From Candidatus Levybacteria bacterium RIFCSPHIGHO2_01_FULL_36_15b (GTDB lineage: Bacteria > Patescibacteria > Microgenomatia > Levybacterales > UBA12049): a stretch of 64,000 nt of DNA. Shown in pieces: positions 39,279 through 47,629 of the stretch (the stretch's first letter is position 1; every line of letters begins with the position of its first letter). Where the stretch lies: NCBI GenBank assembly GCA_001782045.1, contig MFNK01000003.1, positions 62,001 through 126,000 on the forward strand, given 5' to 3'. A model generated the notes under the pieces. The model saw only the letters and a list, made by a program, of their open reading frames with translations. It had not been told where the DNA came from and made no database searches. Position numbers and translations under genes: made by a program.

Positions 39279-39303
39279 CTTAAAAACCAAATTTTCGGGG
39301 TTA
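39279..39303 (-). repeat. Junction repeat copy 7
   Basis: AAAAACCAAATTTTCGGGG then TTA. The 106-aa gene stops (TAG) 4 nt before the repeat's TAA rather than in it. Confidence 0.72.
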
Positions 39304-39307
39304 TTTT

Positions 39308-39628
39308 CTATTCCGAGCTTTTCTTTAATACAGAATTTAGAGCCGAGTAAAAGACATGATGGTCCCATTTAGATTCAAAACCTTCTATATAAATACCCAA
39401 TTTGTCTTTTACAACCGGGGTTTTATGCAAATATTTTAGCCCACCATCCATTTTTCTTACAAATGGAATAAATTCCCCTTCTTTTGCCACAACTCTTATT
39501 TTGTAATTTGTTTTTTCTGCCGCCTCAATATATTTGGGCAAAAGAGAAACATCTACTATTGCCGTAACTATATATCCATTTAGAATATTATCGTTATCGG
39601 TTAGGAATTTTTCTTTGTCGGGTGACAT
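39308..39628 (-). CDS. Hypothetical 106-aa protein
   Basis: Soluble; VDVSLLPKYIEAAEKTNYKIRVVAKEGEFIPFVRKMDGGLKYLHKTPVVKDKLGIYIEGF. Not recognised. Promoter TTGACT-N17-TATAAT (39637-39665), 8 nt from the ATG, directly after the stop of the next gene with no repeat in between. Confidence 0.55.
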   Translation of the reverse strand: MSPDKEKFLTDNDNILNGYIVTAIVDVSLLPKYIEAAEKTNYKIRVVAKEGEFIPFVRKMDGGLKYLHKTPVVKDKLGIYIEGFESKWDHHVFYSALNSVLKKSSE

Positions 39629-39636
39629 GATTGTGG

Positions 39637-39665
39637 ATTATATTTAAGTATCAATCTAAAGTCAA
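39637..39665 (-). promoter_or_regulatory. Promoter of the 106-aa gene
   Basis: TTGACT (39660-39665), N17, TATAAT (39637-39642), 8 nt to the ATG. The -35 starts 1 nt after the upstream stop. Confidence 0.75.
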
Positions 39666-39666
39666 T

Positions 39667-39894
39667 TTATCTTTCTTGAGTAATGTGGCGGATTTTGAGC
39701 ACTTCCAGTCTTCTTGGAGATAGATTTTCTAAATTTCCCCAAATTGCATCTATTAATTTTTCATCTTTTAAAGTCCTAATTATTTCCCTGTCTTTTGCAT
39801 TTGGATGAAAACGAAATGTTCTCCTATCCATATTTTTATGTCGAGAATTCCAGCTAATTAAGTTTTCGACTCTCAGTCCAAGTTTTCTTTCCAC
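39667..39894 (-). CDS. Hypothetical 75-aa basic protein
   Basis: Rich in Arg/Lys/His (MERKLGLRVENLISWNSRHKNMDRRTFRF), then LKDEKLIDAIWGNLENLSPRRLEVLKIRHI. Possibly nucleic-acid binding; not recognised. GTG start: extended -10 TGT-TATAAT (39903-39911) lies 8 nt upstream. Confidence 0.5.
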   Translation of the reverse strand: MERKLGLRVENLISWNSRHKNMDRRTFRFHPNAKDREIIRTLKDEKLIDAIWGNLENLSPRRLEVLKIRHITQER

Positions 39895-39914
39895 AAGAAA
39901 GCATTATAACAAAA

Positions 39915-40397
39915 TTAAGAAAAATGAGTGGGTCTGCTGGTTGGCATCTGAAATGTGTGCGTAACCCTTCCTTGGGTTTTATCGACGTTTTTCAGCTTTT
40001 TTCTATATTCTAAAAGATCTTTTCTTGTCTTTACACCTGCTTCGAGCATATTAAAAAGAACCTGGTATCCCGTTTCCATGGTTGCTTTTGATGTATTTCT
40101 TGAGCCCTTTTGAAGTATAACCTGTGCTTGTTTTTTAATTACACCCCATTGTTCTAACCATCTTGTCCGATTCCATTTTCCGTTACAATTGGAAATAGTA
40201 TACGCTCCCATTAAGCTTAACGCCTGTATTGCATTATTTTGTTTTTTTTCTTTGAAATTTCTAAAAGTTGCATAACTATTCAATGCTTCTTGGCTCATTT
40301 GTTGAAGACTTTCAGGCTGAATATCTTTTAAGGGAACAAGACAGCTTCTGCTTACTTCTCCCACGTATTTAAATGGAGTTGATATTTTCTCTTTCAC
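39915..40397 (-). CDS. Hypothetical 160-aa protein
   Basis: The frame is open from 40406 (TTG), but TTGGAT-N17-TATAAT (40406-40434) puts transcription start at about 40398-40399, so the GTG at 40397 (MKEKISTPFKYVG) is preferred. Helical soluble protein with a Cys/Trp-containing middle (YTISNCNGKWNRTRWLEQWGVIKKQAQVIL). Not recognised. It is the rightmost gene of the accessory run. Confidence 0.55.
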   Translation of the reverse strand: MKEKISTPFKYVGEVSRSCLVPLKDIQPESLQQMSQEALNSYATFRNFKEKKQNNAIQALSLMGAYTISNCNGKWNRTRWLEQWGVIKKQAQVILQKGSRNTSKATMETGYQVLFNMLEAGVKTRKDLLEYRKKLKNVDKTQGRVTHTFQMPTSRPTHFS

Positions 40398-40405
40398 GAA
40401 TTGCA

Positions 40406-40434
40406 ATTATATTACTTTTACGATCTAAATCCAA
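40406..40434 (-). promoter_or_regulatory. Promoter of the 160-aa gene
   Basis: TTGGAT (40429-40434), N17, TATAAT (40406-40411), 8 nt to the GTG at 40397. The TATAAT overlaps the alternative TTG start, which argues against that start. Confidence 0.72.
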
Positions 40435-40476
40435 GACTAGTTGATTTTTAATCCTATTGATGTATAATTCAAAGCC

Positions 40477-40932
40477 GTGATTAATATAGAGCGACAAACA
40501 GACGGAATTCAACATGAAGCTGAGTTTAGCAGAAAGCTAAGCTTATTGTTTGGTCACATAAAAGAGGAAGCAAAAAACGGCCTAAAAAATTATGGCCAAT
40601 TCTATCCTGGAGAAGTTGGAAGTCCGACTTTTAGATACGAATTCGACGAAGATACAAATGAGGCGGTTTTTGAAATAGAACAGAATGATTCGTTCTTTGC
40701 AGAAGTAAGAAGGTATTTTATAAGTGATACCTCTATAAGAAAAGAAGGACACAGAGATGGTCCCGGAAGGTTTATTAAATATACAAAAGAAGAATATGAT
40801 CTGGAAGAGGGCGAGTTCAAAGCAGAACCTCTACAAGTAGGTTTACGCGAGTTAGACATATTGGCCAAATTAGTTCTTTCGCCTCTGGAAAATTATCAAG
40901 AGCTTGAATCACTTCGTCATTTGCCTTATTAA
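40477..40932 (+). CDS. Hypothetical 151-aa protein
   Basis: GTG start, TATAAT at 40463-40468, 8 nt away. Acidic soluble protein (EAEFSRKLSLLFGHIKEEAKNGLKNYGQFYPGEVGSPTFRYEFDEDTNEAVFEIEQNDSFFAEVRRYF). Not recognised. Divergent from the accessory array and convergent with holB (4-nt overlap). Confidence 0.6.
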   Translation: MINIERQTDGIQHEAEFSRKLSLLFGHIKEEAKNGLKNYGQFYPGEVGSPTFRYEFDEDTNEAVFEIEQNDSFFAEVRRYFISDTSIRKEGHRDGPGRFIKYTKEEYDLEEGEFKAEPLQVGLRELDILAKLVLSPLENYQELESLRHLPY

Positions 40933-41576
40933 AGCTCCAAAAATAAATTTTCTAATCCAAGGCGCAAGTTTACATTAGATTGTTTTATTTCCTTATAATA
41001 TTGGTTTAAAACCTCAATCATTTTTTTATACTCCCCTGTTTCTTTCCCAGCTACCATTTTTTCTCTTATAAAAACTATAAACTTTTCTAAAAAGACTAGA
41101 GCATCGTTTTTTTCTTTAGAAAAATCTTGTGCAAGTTTTAGCCTAAAACCTACATCGTTCATCCTTAAATTCTCAAGTATTTCAGAATAGTTTTTTTCAT
41201 CGTCTTTTGTAATTTCTACTCCCCTATCCAGCTCTACTAATTTTGCTCTGGAGTTAATTGTTGGAAGAAAAGAGTTTTCAGAAGCCAGAATAAAAATATA
41301 AGTAGAAAGGGGCGGCTCTTCCAAAATTTTTAGAAATGCATTTTGAGCCTCTGTTGTTGCACCCAAAAATGCCTCTACTACTACTATTTTTTTGTCTCCT
41401 TTTATGGGCTTTAAAAAAATTTTTGAAGACAAGTTTTTTACATCCGCAATGCCTAATGCTTTTTCGGTTTCCAGAGTATAAATATCAAAATCCGTAACCT
41501 TTTCTTTTTTCGCAAAATCTAAAACGTATTCTTTTGCCTTACCTTTGTCTTTGGAAATTATCAAAAAACTTTGCAT
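40929..41576 (-). CDS. holB: DNA polymerase III delta' subunit-like clamp-loader protein
   Basis: 215 aa, short. The diagnostic block is VVVEAFLGATTEAQNAFLKILEEPPLSTYIFILASENSFLPTINSRAKLVEL, matching DnaX/HolB-type AAA+ proteins (the SRC motif reads NSRAK). No P-loop is visible and the collar domain seems reduced. Role: clamp loading with DnaX and HolA. Its ATG overlaps the stop of the upstream fusion gene (TAATG), so they share a transcript. Confidence 0.85.
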   Translation of the reverse strand: MQSFLIISKDKGKAKEYVLDFAKKEKVTDFDIYTLETEKALGIADVKNLSSKIFLKPIKGDKKIVVVEAFLGATTEAQNAFLKILEEPPLSTYIFILASENSFLPTINSRAKLVELDRGVEITKDDEKNYSEILENLRMNDVGFRLKLAQDFSKEKNDALVFLEKFIVFIREKMVAGKETGEYKKMIEVLNQYYKEIKQSNVNLRLGLENLFLEL

Positions 41577-43381
41577 TACTTAAAATGGGCGATTATCACA
41601 GTTCTGTCGTCAGTATAACTTTCTAAGGTGGAGCCTTTTGTAGATGGGAATTCTCCTATTTTATCAGGATCAACTTCTTCCACATATCTAAACGCTTCTT
41701 CCCAAGATTCTATTGTGGGCTTGTCTGCAATTTTAAAATAACCATCGGAAAATACTTCAAGAAGTCCAACGTCTTTCAGGTCATAAGTAAAAGTTCTCAC
41801 AAATTGTTCCGGGACTTTCCTTCCATCCATTGCTCCAAAGCCTAATTCTTCTTGAGGATTATTCTGCAGTCTTGCTACCTGATTGTTTAATACATCAACT
41901 ATCTCTTCTCTACCCTGTTTTAAAAGTTCGTCGCGTTCAATATCTGGATTTTCGGATTTGATTCTTTCAATGGTTTCTTTTCTTTTTTTAGAATTAATAT
42001 TGTCTACCTCTTTAGAATCTTGGTGTACAGCCAATCTGTTGATTCTAAAACTTACATCCCCAACTTGTGTAATTACTATTTTATCTTCAATAATTTTTGC
42101 TGCTACGAACGAGGAAGTAGGCCGTGCTTCTGGAGAGTTTTCAATAGAAGAGAAATAGCCGTCAGACGTAAAAGACCTTTCCATATATCGGCTTACAAAA
42201 TCTACTAATTCTTGCCCTGTCAAGTTCTTAGCTTCGGCGCTAGTAAGTGCTTCTGAGACAAGCTTTGCCGCATATTGTCCCCCCGACTCCTGTCCAAATG
42301 ATAAGTTTCCTTTTGGCGTAGCACCATCTATAACAGCAATCAAATAATCTTTTGCAAGCCACATGTCCTCATTCTTAGATGGATCGTTTTTTGCTTTTCC
42401 TTTCGAAAGAGCTTCAACGTTAAATTTTTCAAATTCCCTTTTTTCTATATCACCTCTTTCCCCCAAATTCGAAATTCTTTCAGAGGCTCTTTTATTCAAT
42501 TTAGCAAGCTGTTCGCTATCCAGGGTTTTATATTTTTCTTCTCTTTTTTCTAACCTCTCATTTATCCACCTGAACCACTCTTCCCCAAATTTTTCTCTTC
42601 CGTATAAGGCCAGCGCCGAGGCTCCACTTGGGCTAGGTGAAAAAGCCCACCATAGTATTGCATGTTCGATATCCTCTTTTGTGTCAGGTATAAACTTAAT
42701 ATTTATTTCTCTATCCGTTGCCCGCGATCTGATTTGATCTGCCGAAAGATTTGTCTCTGCAAAAAATATCATGCTTGGATTATTTGCTGCCTTGTTATAT
42801 ATAATTCCTGAGGCCTTAATATCTGTCAGTTCATTAGTTTCAATTCCAGCCTCTTCCGTCAGTTCCCTTTTTACTGTAGCAAAGGGATCCCAATTGTCCT
42901 CTCCTCTTAAATCAGTTGAAAAATTTGGTTGACCACCTGGTACGCTTAACGCTCCTGGTTTTGTTGCCGCATCTAAGCCGCGTTGCGCGACAATCAACTG
43001 TCCATCAGCTGTCTTAACTAATACATTAGTCCCTAAAACTCTTGGGGCATACTCTGCGTATCTTGCTCTTAAGTCTTTGTTTTGCATGGCTATATGATCT
43101 TTATATGAAGAAGAGGCGAGCTCTATATTTAATTTACCGTCGACCACGTTTACGCCTTTTAAGGATAATTGTGGTTCGGCTTTCAGTGGTGTTTTGCCTT
43201 CCGAAACCCTTTTGCTATTTGTTTCTTCCCAAATACTTTCAGTTTCCTCTATTAATTCTTTAGGTTTGGTTGTATTGAGACTTAATCTGGCTGAAATATC
43301 CCCTTCACCAAATTTGCCTGATGCAAGAATATCAAAGTAAGGATTTGAAATCTCTATTTCTCCGCTTTCAACAGCTTCCAT
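41576..43381 (-). CDS. Nudix hydrolase - PP2C-type phosphatase fusion
   Basis: 601 aa, cytoplasmic. Residues ~115-270 hold a Nudix-like domain: GTNVLVKTADGQLIVAQRG, then GGQP and KRELTEEAGIE (RExxEExG core) with an insertion between the first Gly and the box. After a charged helical linker, ~320-600 resembles PP2C: KNEDMWLAKDYLIAVIDGATP (motifs 1-2), TSSFVAAKIIEDKIVITQVGDVSFRI, LLEVFSDGYFKI and TDDRTVIIAHF, giving the metal-binding Asp residues. Suggests a sensor coupling a nucleotide or ADP-ribose-like metabolite to Ser/Thr dephosphorylation. Leaderless promoter (43391-43396, 9 nt). Confidence 0.75.
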   Translation of the reverse strand: MEAVESGEIEISNPYFDILASGKFGEGDISARLSLNTTKPKELIEETESIWEETNSKRVSEGKTPLKAEPQLSLKGVNVVDGKLNIELASSSYKDHIAMQNKDLRARYAEYAPRVLGTNVLVKTADGQLIVAQRGLDAATKPGALSVPGGQPNFSTDLRGEDNWDPFATVKRELTEEAGIETNELTDIKASGIIYNKAANNPSMIFFAETNLSADQIRSRATDREINIKFIPDTKEDIEHAILWWAFSPSPSGASALALYGREKFGEEWFRWINERLEKREEKYKTLDSEQLAKLNKRASERISNLGERGDIEKREFEKFNVEALSKGKAKNDPSKNEDMWLAKDYLIAVIDGATPKGNLSFGQESGGQYAAKLVSEALTSAEAKNLTGQELVDFVSRYMERSFTSDGYFSSIENSPEARPTSSFVAAKIIEDKIVITQVGDVSFRINRLAVHQDSKEVDNINSKKRKETIERIKSENPDIERDELLKQGREEIVDVLNNQVARLQNNPQEELGFGAMDGRKVPEQFVRTFTYDLKDVGLLEVFSDGYFKIADKPTIESWEEAFRYVEEVDPDKIGEFPSTKGSTLESYTDDRTVIIAHFK

Positions 43382-43385
43382 AATG

Positions 43386-43415
43386 TTGACATTATATCGT
43401 AAATTCCCCTACTAT
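43386..43415 (+). promoter_or_regulatory. Promoter of the type IV pilus locus
   Basis: TTGACA (43386-43391), N18, TACTAT (43410-43415), 7 nt to the pilB ATG. Its -35 overlaps the -10 of the divergent Nudix-PP2C gene (43391-43396), so the two promoters compete. Confidence 0.6.
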
Positions 43416-43422
43416 TATAGTA

Positions 43423-45174
43423 ATGCCCGATGTTCAAGCAGTACCTGCTGATTTAACACAAGACGTTAATACATTTACTTCGCAATCTCTTGCTGATGTT
43501 TTATTTGCCCAAAAGTTAATTTCTCAAACTCAATACGACGATATTAAGGTAAAAAGCGCAAGCAAGGGTGTTTCGGAAGACACCATGATTGAATCCATGG
43601 AGATTGTGCCCGAGGATAAACTTTATCAGGCAAAAGCGCTAATTTTGGGCATCCCTTATGTTGATATTGAAAACGCTTCTTTTTCGCCGGAAGCTTTAGG
43701 AAAAGTGCCAAGAGCTGTAGCAGAGAGGTTTAGCTTAATTCCCTTTGCATATGACGATAAAGATAAAACATTATCTGTTGCTATGGCAAACCCGGTAGAC
43801 TTGGAAGCTGCAACTTTTGTAAGAGAAAAAACAGACCTACCTATTAAGACTTTTGCAGCAACGCCAACAGACGTAGCGCGCGCAATTGGCCAGCAGTATA
43901 GACAGGAATTGGTTGGAGAGGTAGGAGAAGCGATAAAAGAAACCCAAAATCTGACTGCAATAAAGACAATCGACTCGGAACAAATAGCGCAAATTATAAA
44001 AGAAGCGCCAATTGCAAAAATCGTATCGACAATTTTAGAGTATGCGGTAACCAGTAGGGCTTCCGATATCCATATAGAGCCGCAGGAAGACAGAGTTAGA
44101 GTAAGGTACAGAATAGACGGAATTTTGTATGACAGACTTTCTTTACCAAAAGCGGTACAGGAAGCGGTAATATCAAGAATTAAAATTTTGTCTGAGATGA
44201 AAATAGACGAACATAGAAGTCCACAAGACGGAAGATTTAATTTTAAAGTAGAAGACAAAGAGGTAGATCTTAGAATTAGCGTTTTGCCTACTACTTTTGG
44301 CGAAAAAATCGTAATGAGACTACTTCGAAAAAGCGGAGGAATTCCAACGCTTGAGGAATTAGGTGTTTCAGGGCCAACTAAAAAAACGCTTGAGAATGCA
44401 ATACTAAGACCACACGGAATAATTATTGTTTGCGGACCTACAGGAAGCGGAAAAACTACCACTTTATACTCTGTTTTGTCAAAGCTTAATACGCCAAAAG
44501 TTAATATTTCAACACTTGAGGATCCTGTTGAATATCAAATTGCAGGAATTAACCAGGTTCAGGTAAATCCTGGAGTTGGCCTTACTTTTGCCGAAGGACT
44601 AAGGTCTTTTTTAAGACAAGACCCAAATATTATATTGGTAGGAGAAATTAGAGATCAGGAAACAACAGAACTTGCTATTCAGGCTGCACTAACAGGCCAT
44701 TTGGTATTTTCTACTCTTCATACTTCAAGCGCTGCAGGTGCGTTGCCTAGGCTTTTAGATTTAAAAGCAGAAACCTTTTTACTTGCGTCCACTATGAATG
44801 CGGTATTGGCGCAAAGAATTGTTAGAAAAGTATGTCAAACCTGCAAAACTGAATACGACCCCCCAGCCGAAATGGTTGAAGAAATGAAAACTGTTTTAGG
44901 GAAGTATTTTCCAAAGGAAAAAACTGCTAAGCTATATAAAGGTAAGGGTTGTGACGAATGCGGAGGAACCGGGTATGTCGGAAGAATCGGAATATTTGAA
45001 GCAGTAAATATAACCGAGAAAATTGGAGGTCTTATTTTGCAGCATGCAGATAGCGGAACAATTGAAAAAGAAGCAATTGAAGAAGGAATGATTACAATGA
45101 AACAAGATGGATATCTTAAGGTATTACAGGGATTAACAACAATAGAAGAGGTGTTAAGAGTAGCACAGGAATAA
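43423..45174 (+). CDS. pilB: Type IV pilus assembly ATPase
   Basis: 583 aa. N-terminal T2SSE_N-like region (FAQKLISQTQYDDIKVKSASKGVSEDTMIESM...), then the GspE/PilB ATPase: RASDIHIEPQEDRVRVRYRIDG, Walker A IIIVCGPTGSGKTTTLYSVL, Asp box, Walker B NIILVGEIRDQETTELAIQAALTGHLVFSTLHTSSA, and a four-Cys zinc module CQTCKTEYDPP...GCDECGGTGYVGRIGIFE. Powers pilus extension. First gene of the locus; pilT follows 1 nt after the stop. Confidence 0.95.
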   Translation: MPDVQAVPADLTQDVNTFTSQSLADVLFAQKLISQTQYDDIKVKSASKGVSEDTMIESMEIVPEDKLYQAKALILGIPYVDIENASFSPEALGKVPRAVAERFSLIPFAYDDKDKTLSVAMANPVDLEAATFVREKTDLPIKTFAATPTDVARAIGQQYRQELVGEVGEAIKETQNLTAIKTIDSEQIAQIIKEAPIAKIVSTILEYAVTSRASDIHIEPQEDRVRVRYRIDGILYDRLSLPKAVQEAVISRIKILSEMKIDEHRSPQDGRFNFKVEDKEVDLRISVLPTTFGEKIVMRLLRKSGGIPTLEELGVSGPTKKTLENAILRPHGIIIVCGPTGSGKTTTLYSVLSKLNTPKVNISTLEDPVEYQIAGINQVQVNPGVGLTFAEGLRSFLRQDPNIILVGEIRDQETTELAIQAALTGHLVFSTLHTSSAAGALPRLLDLKAETFLLASTMNAVLAQRIVRKVCQTCKTEYDPPAEMVEEMKTVLGKYFPKEKTAKLYKGKGCDECGGTGYVGRIGIFEAVNITEKIGGLILQHADSGTIEKEAIEEGMITMKQDGYLKVLQGLTTIEEVLRVAQE

Positions 45175-45175
45175 T

Positions 45176-46243
45176 ATGGAATTAGGACAGCTTTTAGATC
45201 AGACAATTAAAAACAAGGCGTCGGACTTGCATCTTCTTGCAGGAATCCCGCCTACTATTAGAATTGACGGAGTTTTAAGGCCGCTTCAAAATTATCCGGC
45301 GCTTACAAAAGAACAAATAGAAGAAATGGCATTCTCGGTACTTAAGCCCGAGCAAAAAGAACTTTTAATTCACAATAAAGAACTTGATTTTTCATTTGGT
45401 TTTGGAGGCGGGGCTTATGGAGATTTAGGAAGATTTAGAGCAAATCTTTATTATCAAAGAGGCGTTTTGGCCGGTGCATTTAGATTTTTGGAGCCTACTA
45501 TTAGAACGCTTGAAGAGCTTAAAATTCCAAAAACTGCACATACTTTCGCAAATCTAAAACAAGGATTTGTTTTGGTAACGGGTCCAACAGGACACGGAAA
45601 ATCTACTACTTTAGCAGCCATAATTAACGAAATAAATGTAAATAAAGCAGCTCACATACTTACAATTGAGGATCCTATTGAATATGTTTATCCCAAGGGT
45701 AAAAGCATTATTTCTCAGCGTGAAATGGAAATTGATACTCTTTCATGGAATTTATCTCTTCGAAGCGCCTTGCGTGAAGATCCGGATGTCGTACTGGTTG
45801 GAGAAATGAGAGATTCGGAAACCATGGCAGCTGCATTAACAATTGCAGAAACAGGCCATTTGGTATTCTCTACCCTTCATACTAATTCTGCTGCACAATC
45901 AATAGATAGAATCATAGATACTTTCCCTGCTACCCAGCAAACCCAGATAAAGGTTCAGCTTGCTGCAACATTAAAAGGCATTATTTCACAAAGATTAATC
46001 CCTATGATAGATGGAGGACGAGTTCCGGCTGTTGAGATTTTAATTGGAAATAATGCGGTGGCATCCAATATTAGAGAAGGAAAAACCCACTTGATAGATT
46101 CAATTATTCAGACTTCGCAGCAGCAAGGAATGGTAACCCTTGAGTCTTCCCTTGCTTCTTTGGTTTTATCGGGTGCAATAAGCTTGGAAACTGCAAAATC
46201 TTATGCTCTGCGGCCGGAAGAGCTTTTGAGACAGACTGGTTAA
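45176..46243 (+). CDS. pilT: Type IV pilus retraction ATPase
   Basis: 355 aa. ASDLHLLAGIPPTIRIDGVLRPL, Walker A LVTGPTGHGKSTTLAAII, ILTIEDPIEYVYPKGKSIISQREMEIDT, Walker B VVLVGEMRDSETMAAALTIAETGHLVFSTLHTNSAAQSIDRIIDTF and the C-terminal IREGKTHLIDSIIQTS corresponding to the AIRNLIRE retraction motif. Drives depolymerisation, so the pili are probably retractile (twitching or DNA uptake). Confidence 0.94.
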   Translation: MELGQLLDQTIKNKASDLHLLAGIPPTIRIDGVLRPLQNYPALTKEQIEEMAFSVLKPEQKELLIHNKELDFSFGFGGGAYGDLGRFRANLYYQRGVLAGAFRFLEPTIRTLEELKIPKTAHTFANLKQGFVLVTGPTGHGKSTTLAAIINEINVNKAAHILTIEDPIEYVYPKGKSIISQREMEIDTLSWNLSLRSALREDPDVVLVGEMRDSETMAAALTIAETGHLVFSTLHTNSAAQSIDRIIDTFPATQQTQIKVQLAATLKGIISQRLIPMIDGGRVPAVEILIGNNAVASNIREGKTHLIDSIIQTSQQQGMVTLESSLASLVLSGAISLETAKSYALRPEELLRQTG

Positions 46244-46372
46244 TTATGAGTCCCGTTAGAGACCGCTTAAGATGAAAAAATTAATTATAGAGTTCAAGAA
46301 TTCAATAAACCGCTTTAATTTAAGAAAGGAGATTTACGCAAGCGTTTTGAAACGCTCGCTGTTTCTAACGGG
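46244..46372 (+). promoter_or_regulatory. Structured pilT-pilC junction
   Basis: A long-range stem TCCCGTTAGA (46251-46260) with TCTAACGGGA (46364-46373) includes the A of the pilC ATG. Inside sits a hairpin AGCGTTT-TG-AAACGCT (46341-46356) and an AAAGGAG (46325-46331). The region also encodes a 34-codon frame. It could control pilC translation. Confidence 0.5.
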
Positions 46373-46376
46373 ATGA
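46272..46376 (+). CDS. Possible 34-aa leader ORF coupled to pilC
   Basis: ATG at 46272; the product starts MKKLIIEFKNSINRF and ends SLFLTG. Its TGA overlaps the pilC ATG as ATGA, the coupling used elsewhere in this window. No Shine-Dalgarno. Translation of it would open the stem that covers the pilC start. Could be coincidental. Confidence 0.35.
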   Translation: MKKLIIEFKNSINRFNLRKEIYASVLKRSLFLTG

Positions 46377-47575
46377 GATTGCGATATAAAGCTGCAACAA
46401 AAGATGGCAAAGTTACACAGGGGTTACTCGAAGCAAAAGATATAACATCAGCCGCTTCCTATCTTCGGGGAAAAGAACTTCTTCCAATTTCCATAACTGA
46501 AGTTGAAAACAGAATTACAAATTACATCCCCTTTTTAAATCGAGTAAAAACTCAAGATTTAATATTATTTACAAGACAAATGTCGTCTATGTTATCCAGC
46601 GGCCTTACACTTCTTCGTGCCCTTGAGATTTTAAAAGAACAAATACAAAATGCTGCAATGACGGAAGTTGTTAATTCTATAATAAATGACGTTTCAGAGG
46701 GAAGAACTTTTTCTCAAGCAATGGAAAAACATTCAAGGGTTTTTACTCCTATTTACGTTTCTATAATTCAAGCAGGAGAAAATTCAGGTTTGCTTGATAA
46801 GGTTTTATCGCGCTTGGCAGATAATTTGGAAAAGCAGGCAAAATTAAAATCTACTATTAAAGGCGCCTTAATGTATCCTGTTATAGTTATACTTTTAATG
46901 GTTGTAGTTATGGTAGTAATGTTAATTTTTGTTATCCCGCAGTTAACAACTCTTTATGCAAATTTAAATATTGAACTTCCGCTTCCAACACAAATACTTT
47001 TGACAACGTCTAAACTGTTTGCAATTTTTTGGCCGGTAATCTTAGTTATAGTAATAGTATGTTTTGTAGGATATCGTAAGTGGGTAGCGACAGCGGGGGG
47101 AAGACTAATAGTAGATAATATAATTTTAAAACTTCCAATTTTTGGCGAACTTATTAGAAAAACTATATTGGCAGAATTTGCAAGAACCTTCGGGCTTTTG
47201 GTCGGAACCGGTACCTTGGTGGTTGAAGCTTTAAACGAAACAGCTAATATTGCAGGAAATGTTCATTACAAAAATGCAATTGTTGCGGTTGGTAATCAGG
47301 TTGAAAAAGGAGTTAGCGTTGGTACATCTATGGCCTATTCCCCCCTATTTCCGCCTTTACTTGTGCAATTGGTAAAAATTGGAGAACAAACCGGAAAAAT
47401 GGATGAAAACTTATCTAAAGCATCTGAATATTTTGAAAGAGAGGTAGACCAGACAGTTAAAACCCTAACTACCGCAATGGAGCCTTTTATAATGATAGTG
47501 TTGGGAATAGGAGTTGCGTTTTTAATAATTTCGGTTATTACGCCGATATATAGCCTTATTTCCAGTATTCAATAA
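46373..47575 (+). CDS. pilC: Type IV pilus inner-membrane platform protein
   Basis: 400 aa GspF/PilC. N-terminal MRLRYKAATKDGKVTQGLLEAKD, then two GspF domains: LFTRQMSSMLSSGLTLLRALEILKEQI and LAEFARTFGLLVGTGTLVVEALNETANI, with TM helices near ~170-190, ~215-235 and at the C-terminus (PFIMIVLGIGVAFLIISVITPIYSLISSI). Couples the PilB/PilT motors to the growing pilus. Confidence 0.94.
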   Translation: MRLRYKAATKDGKVTQGLLEAKDITSAASYLRGKELLPISITEVENRITNYIPFLNRVKTQDLILFTRQMSSMLSSGLTLLRALEILKEQIQNAAMTEVVNSIINDVSEGRTFSQAMEKHSRVFTPIYVSIIQAGENSGLLDKVLSRLADNLEKQAKLKSTIKGALMYPVIVILLMVVVMVVMLIFVIPQLTTLYANLNIELPLPTQILLTTSKLFAIFWPVILVIVIVCFVGYRKWVATAGGRLIVDNIILKLPIFGELIRKTILAEFARTFGLLVGTGTLVVEALNETANIAGNVHYKNAIVAVGNQVEKGVSVGTSMAYSPLFPPLLVQLVKIGEQTGKMDENLSKASEYFEREVDQTVKTLTTAMEPFIMIVLGIGVAFLIISVITPIYSLISSIQ

Positions 47576-47589
47576 GTACATATTGGCTA

Positions 47590-47619
47590 TTGACAAGCAA
47601 TTTTGTATATGATTATGAT
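47590..47619 (+). promoter_or_regulatory. Promoter of the first pilin gene
   Basis: TTGACA (47590-47595), N18, TATGAT (47614-47619), 10 nt before the ATG at 47630. Gives the pilin a transcript separate from pilBTC. Confidence 0.65.
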
Positions 47620-47629
47620 TAAAACATAC

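Noticed and set aside
36841..39303. CRISPR array suggested by seven regularly oriented repeats
   Set aside because: Spacings are irregular (about 105 to 900 bp) and filled with ORFs and promoters; there are no short unique spacers and no cas genes.
36841..39303. Classical integron attC sites at the gene junctions
   Set aside because: The RYYYAAC/GTTRRRY core pair and long imperfect palindromes of attC are not present; no IntI-type integrase is in the array. The cassette idea is kept only as an analogy.
46246..46275. 9-codon ORF after pilT, overlapping the 34-aa frame by ATGA
   Set aside because: Too short to support as a gene on its own; mentioned only as part of the junction.
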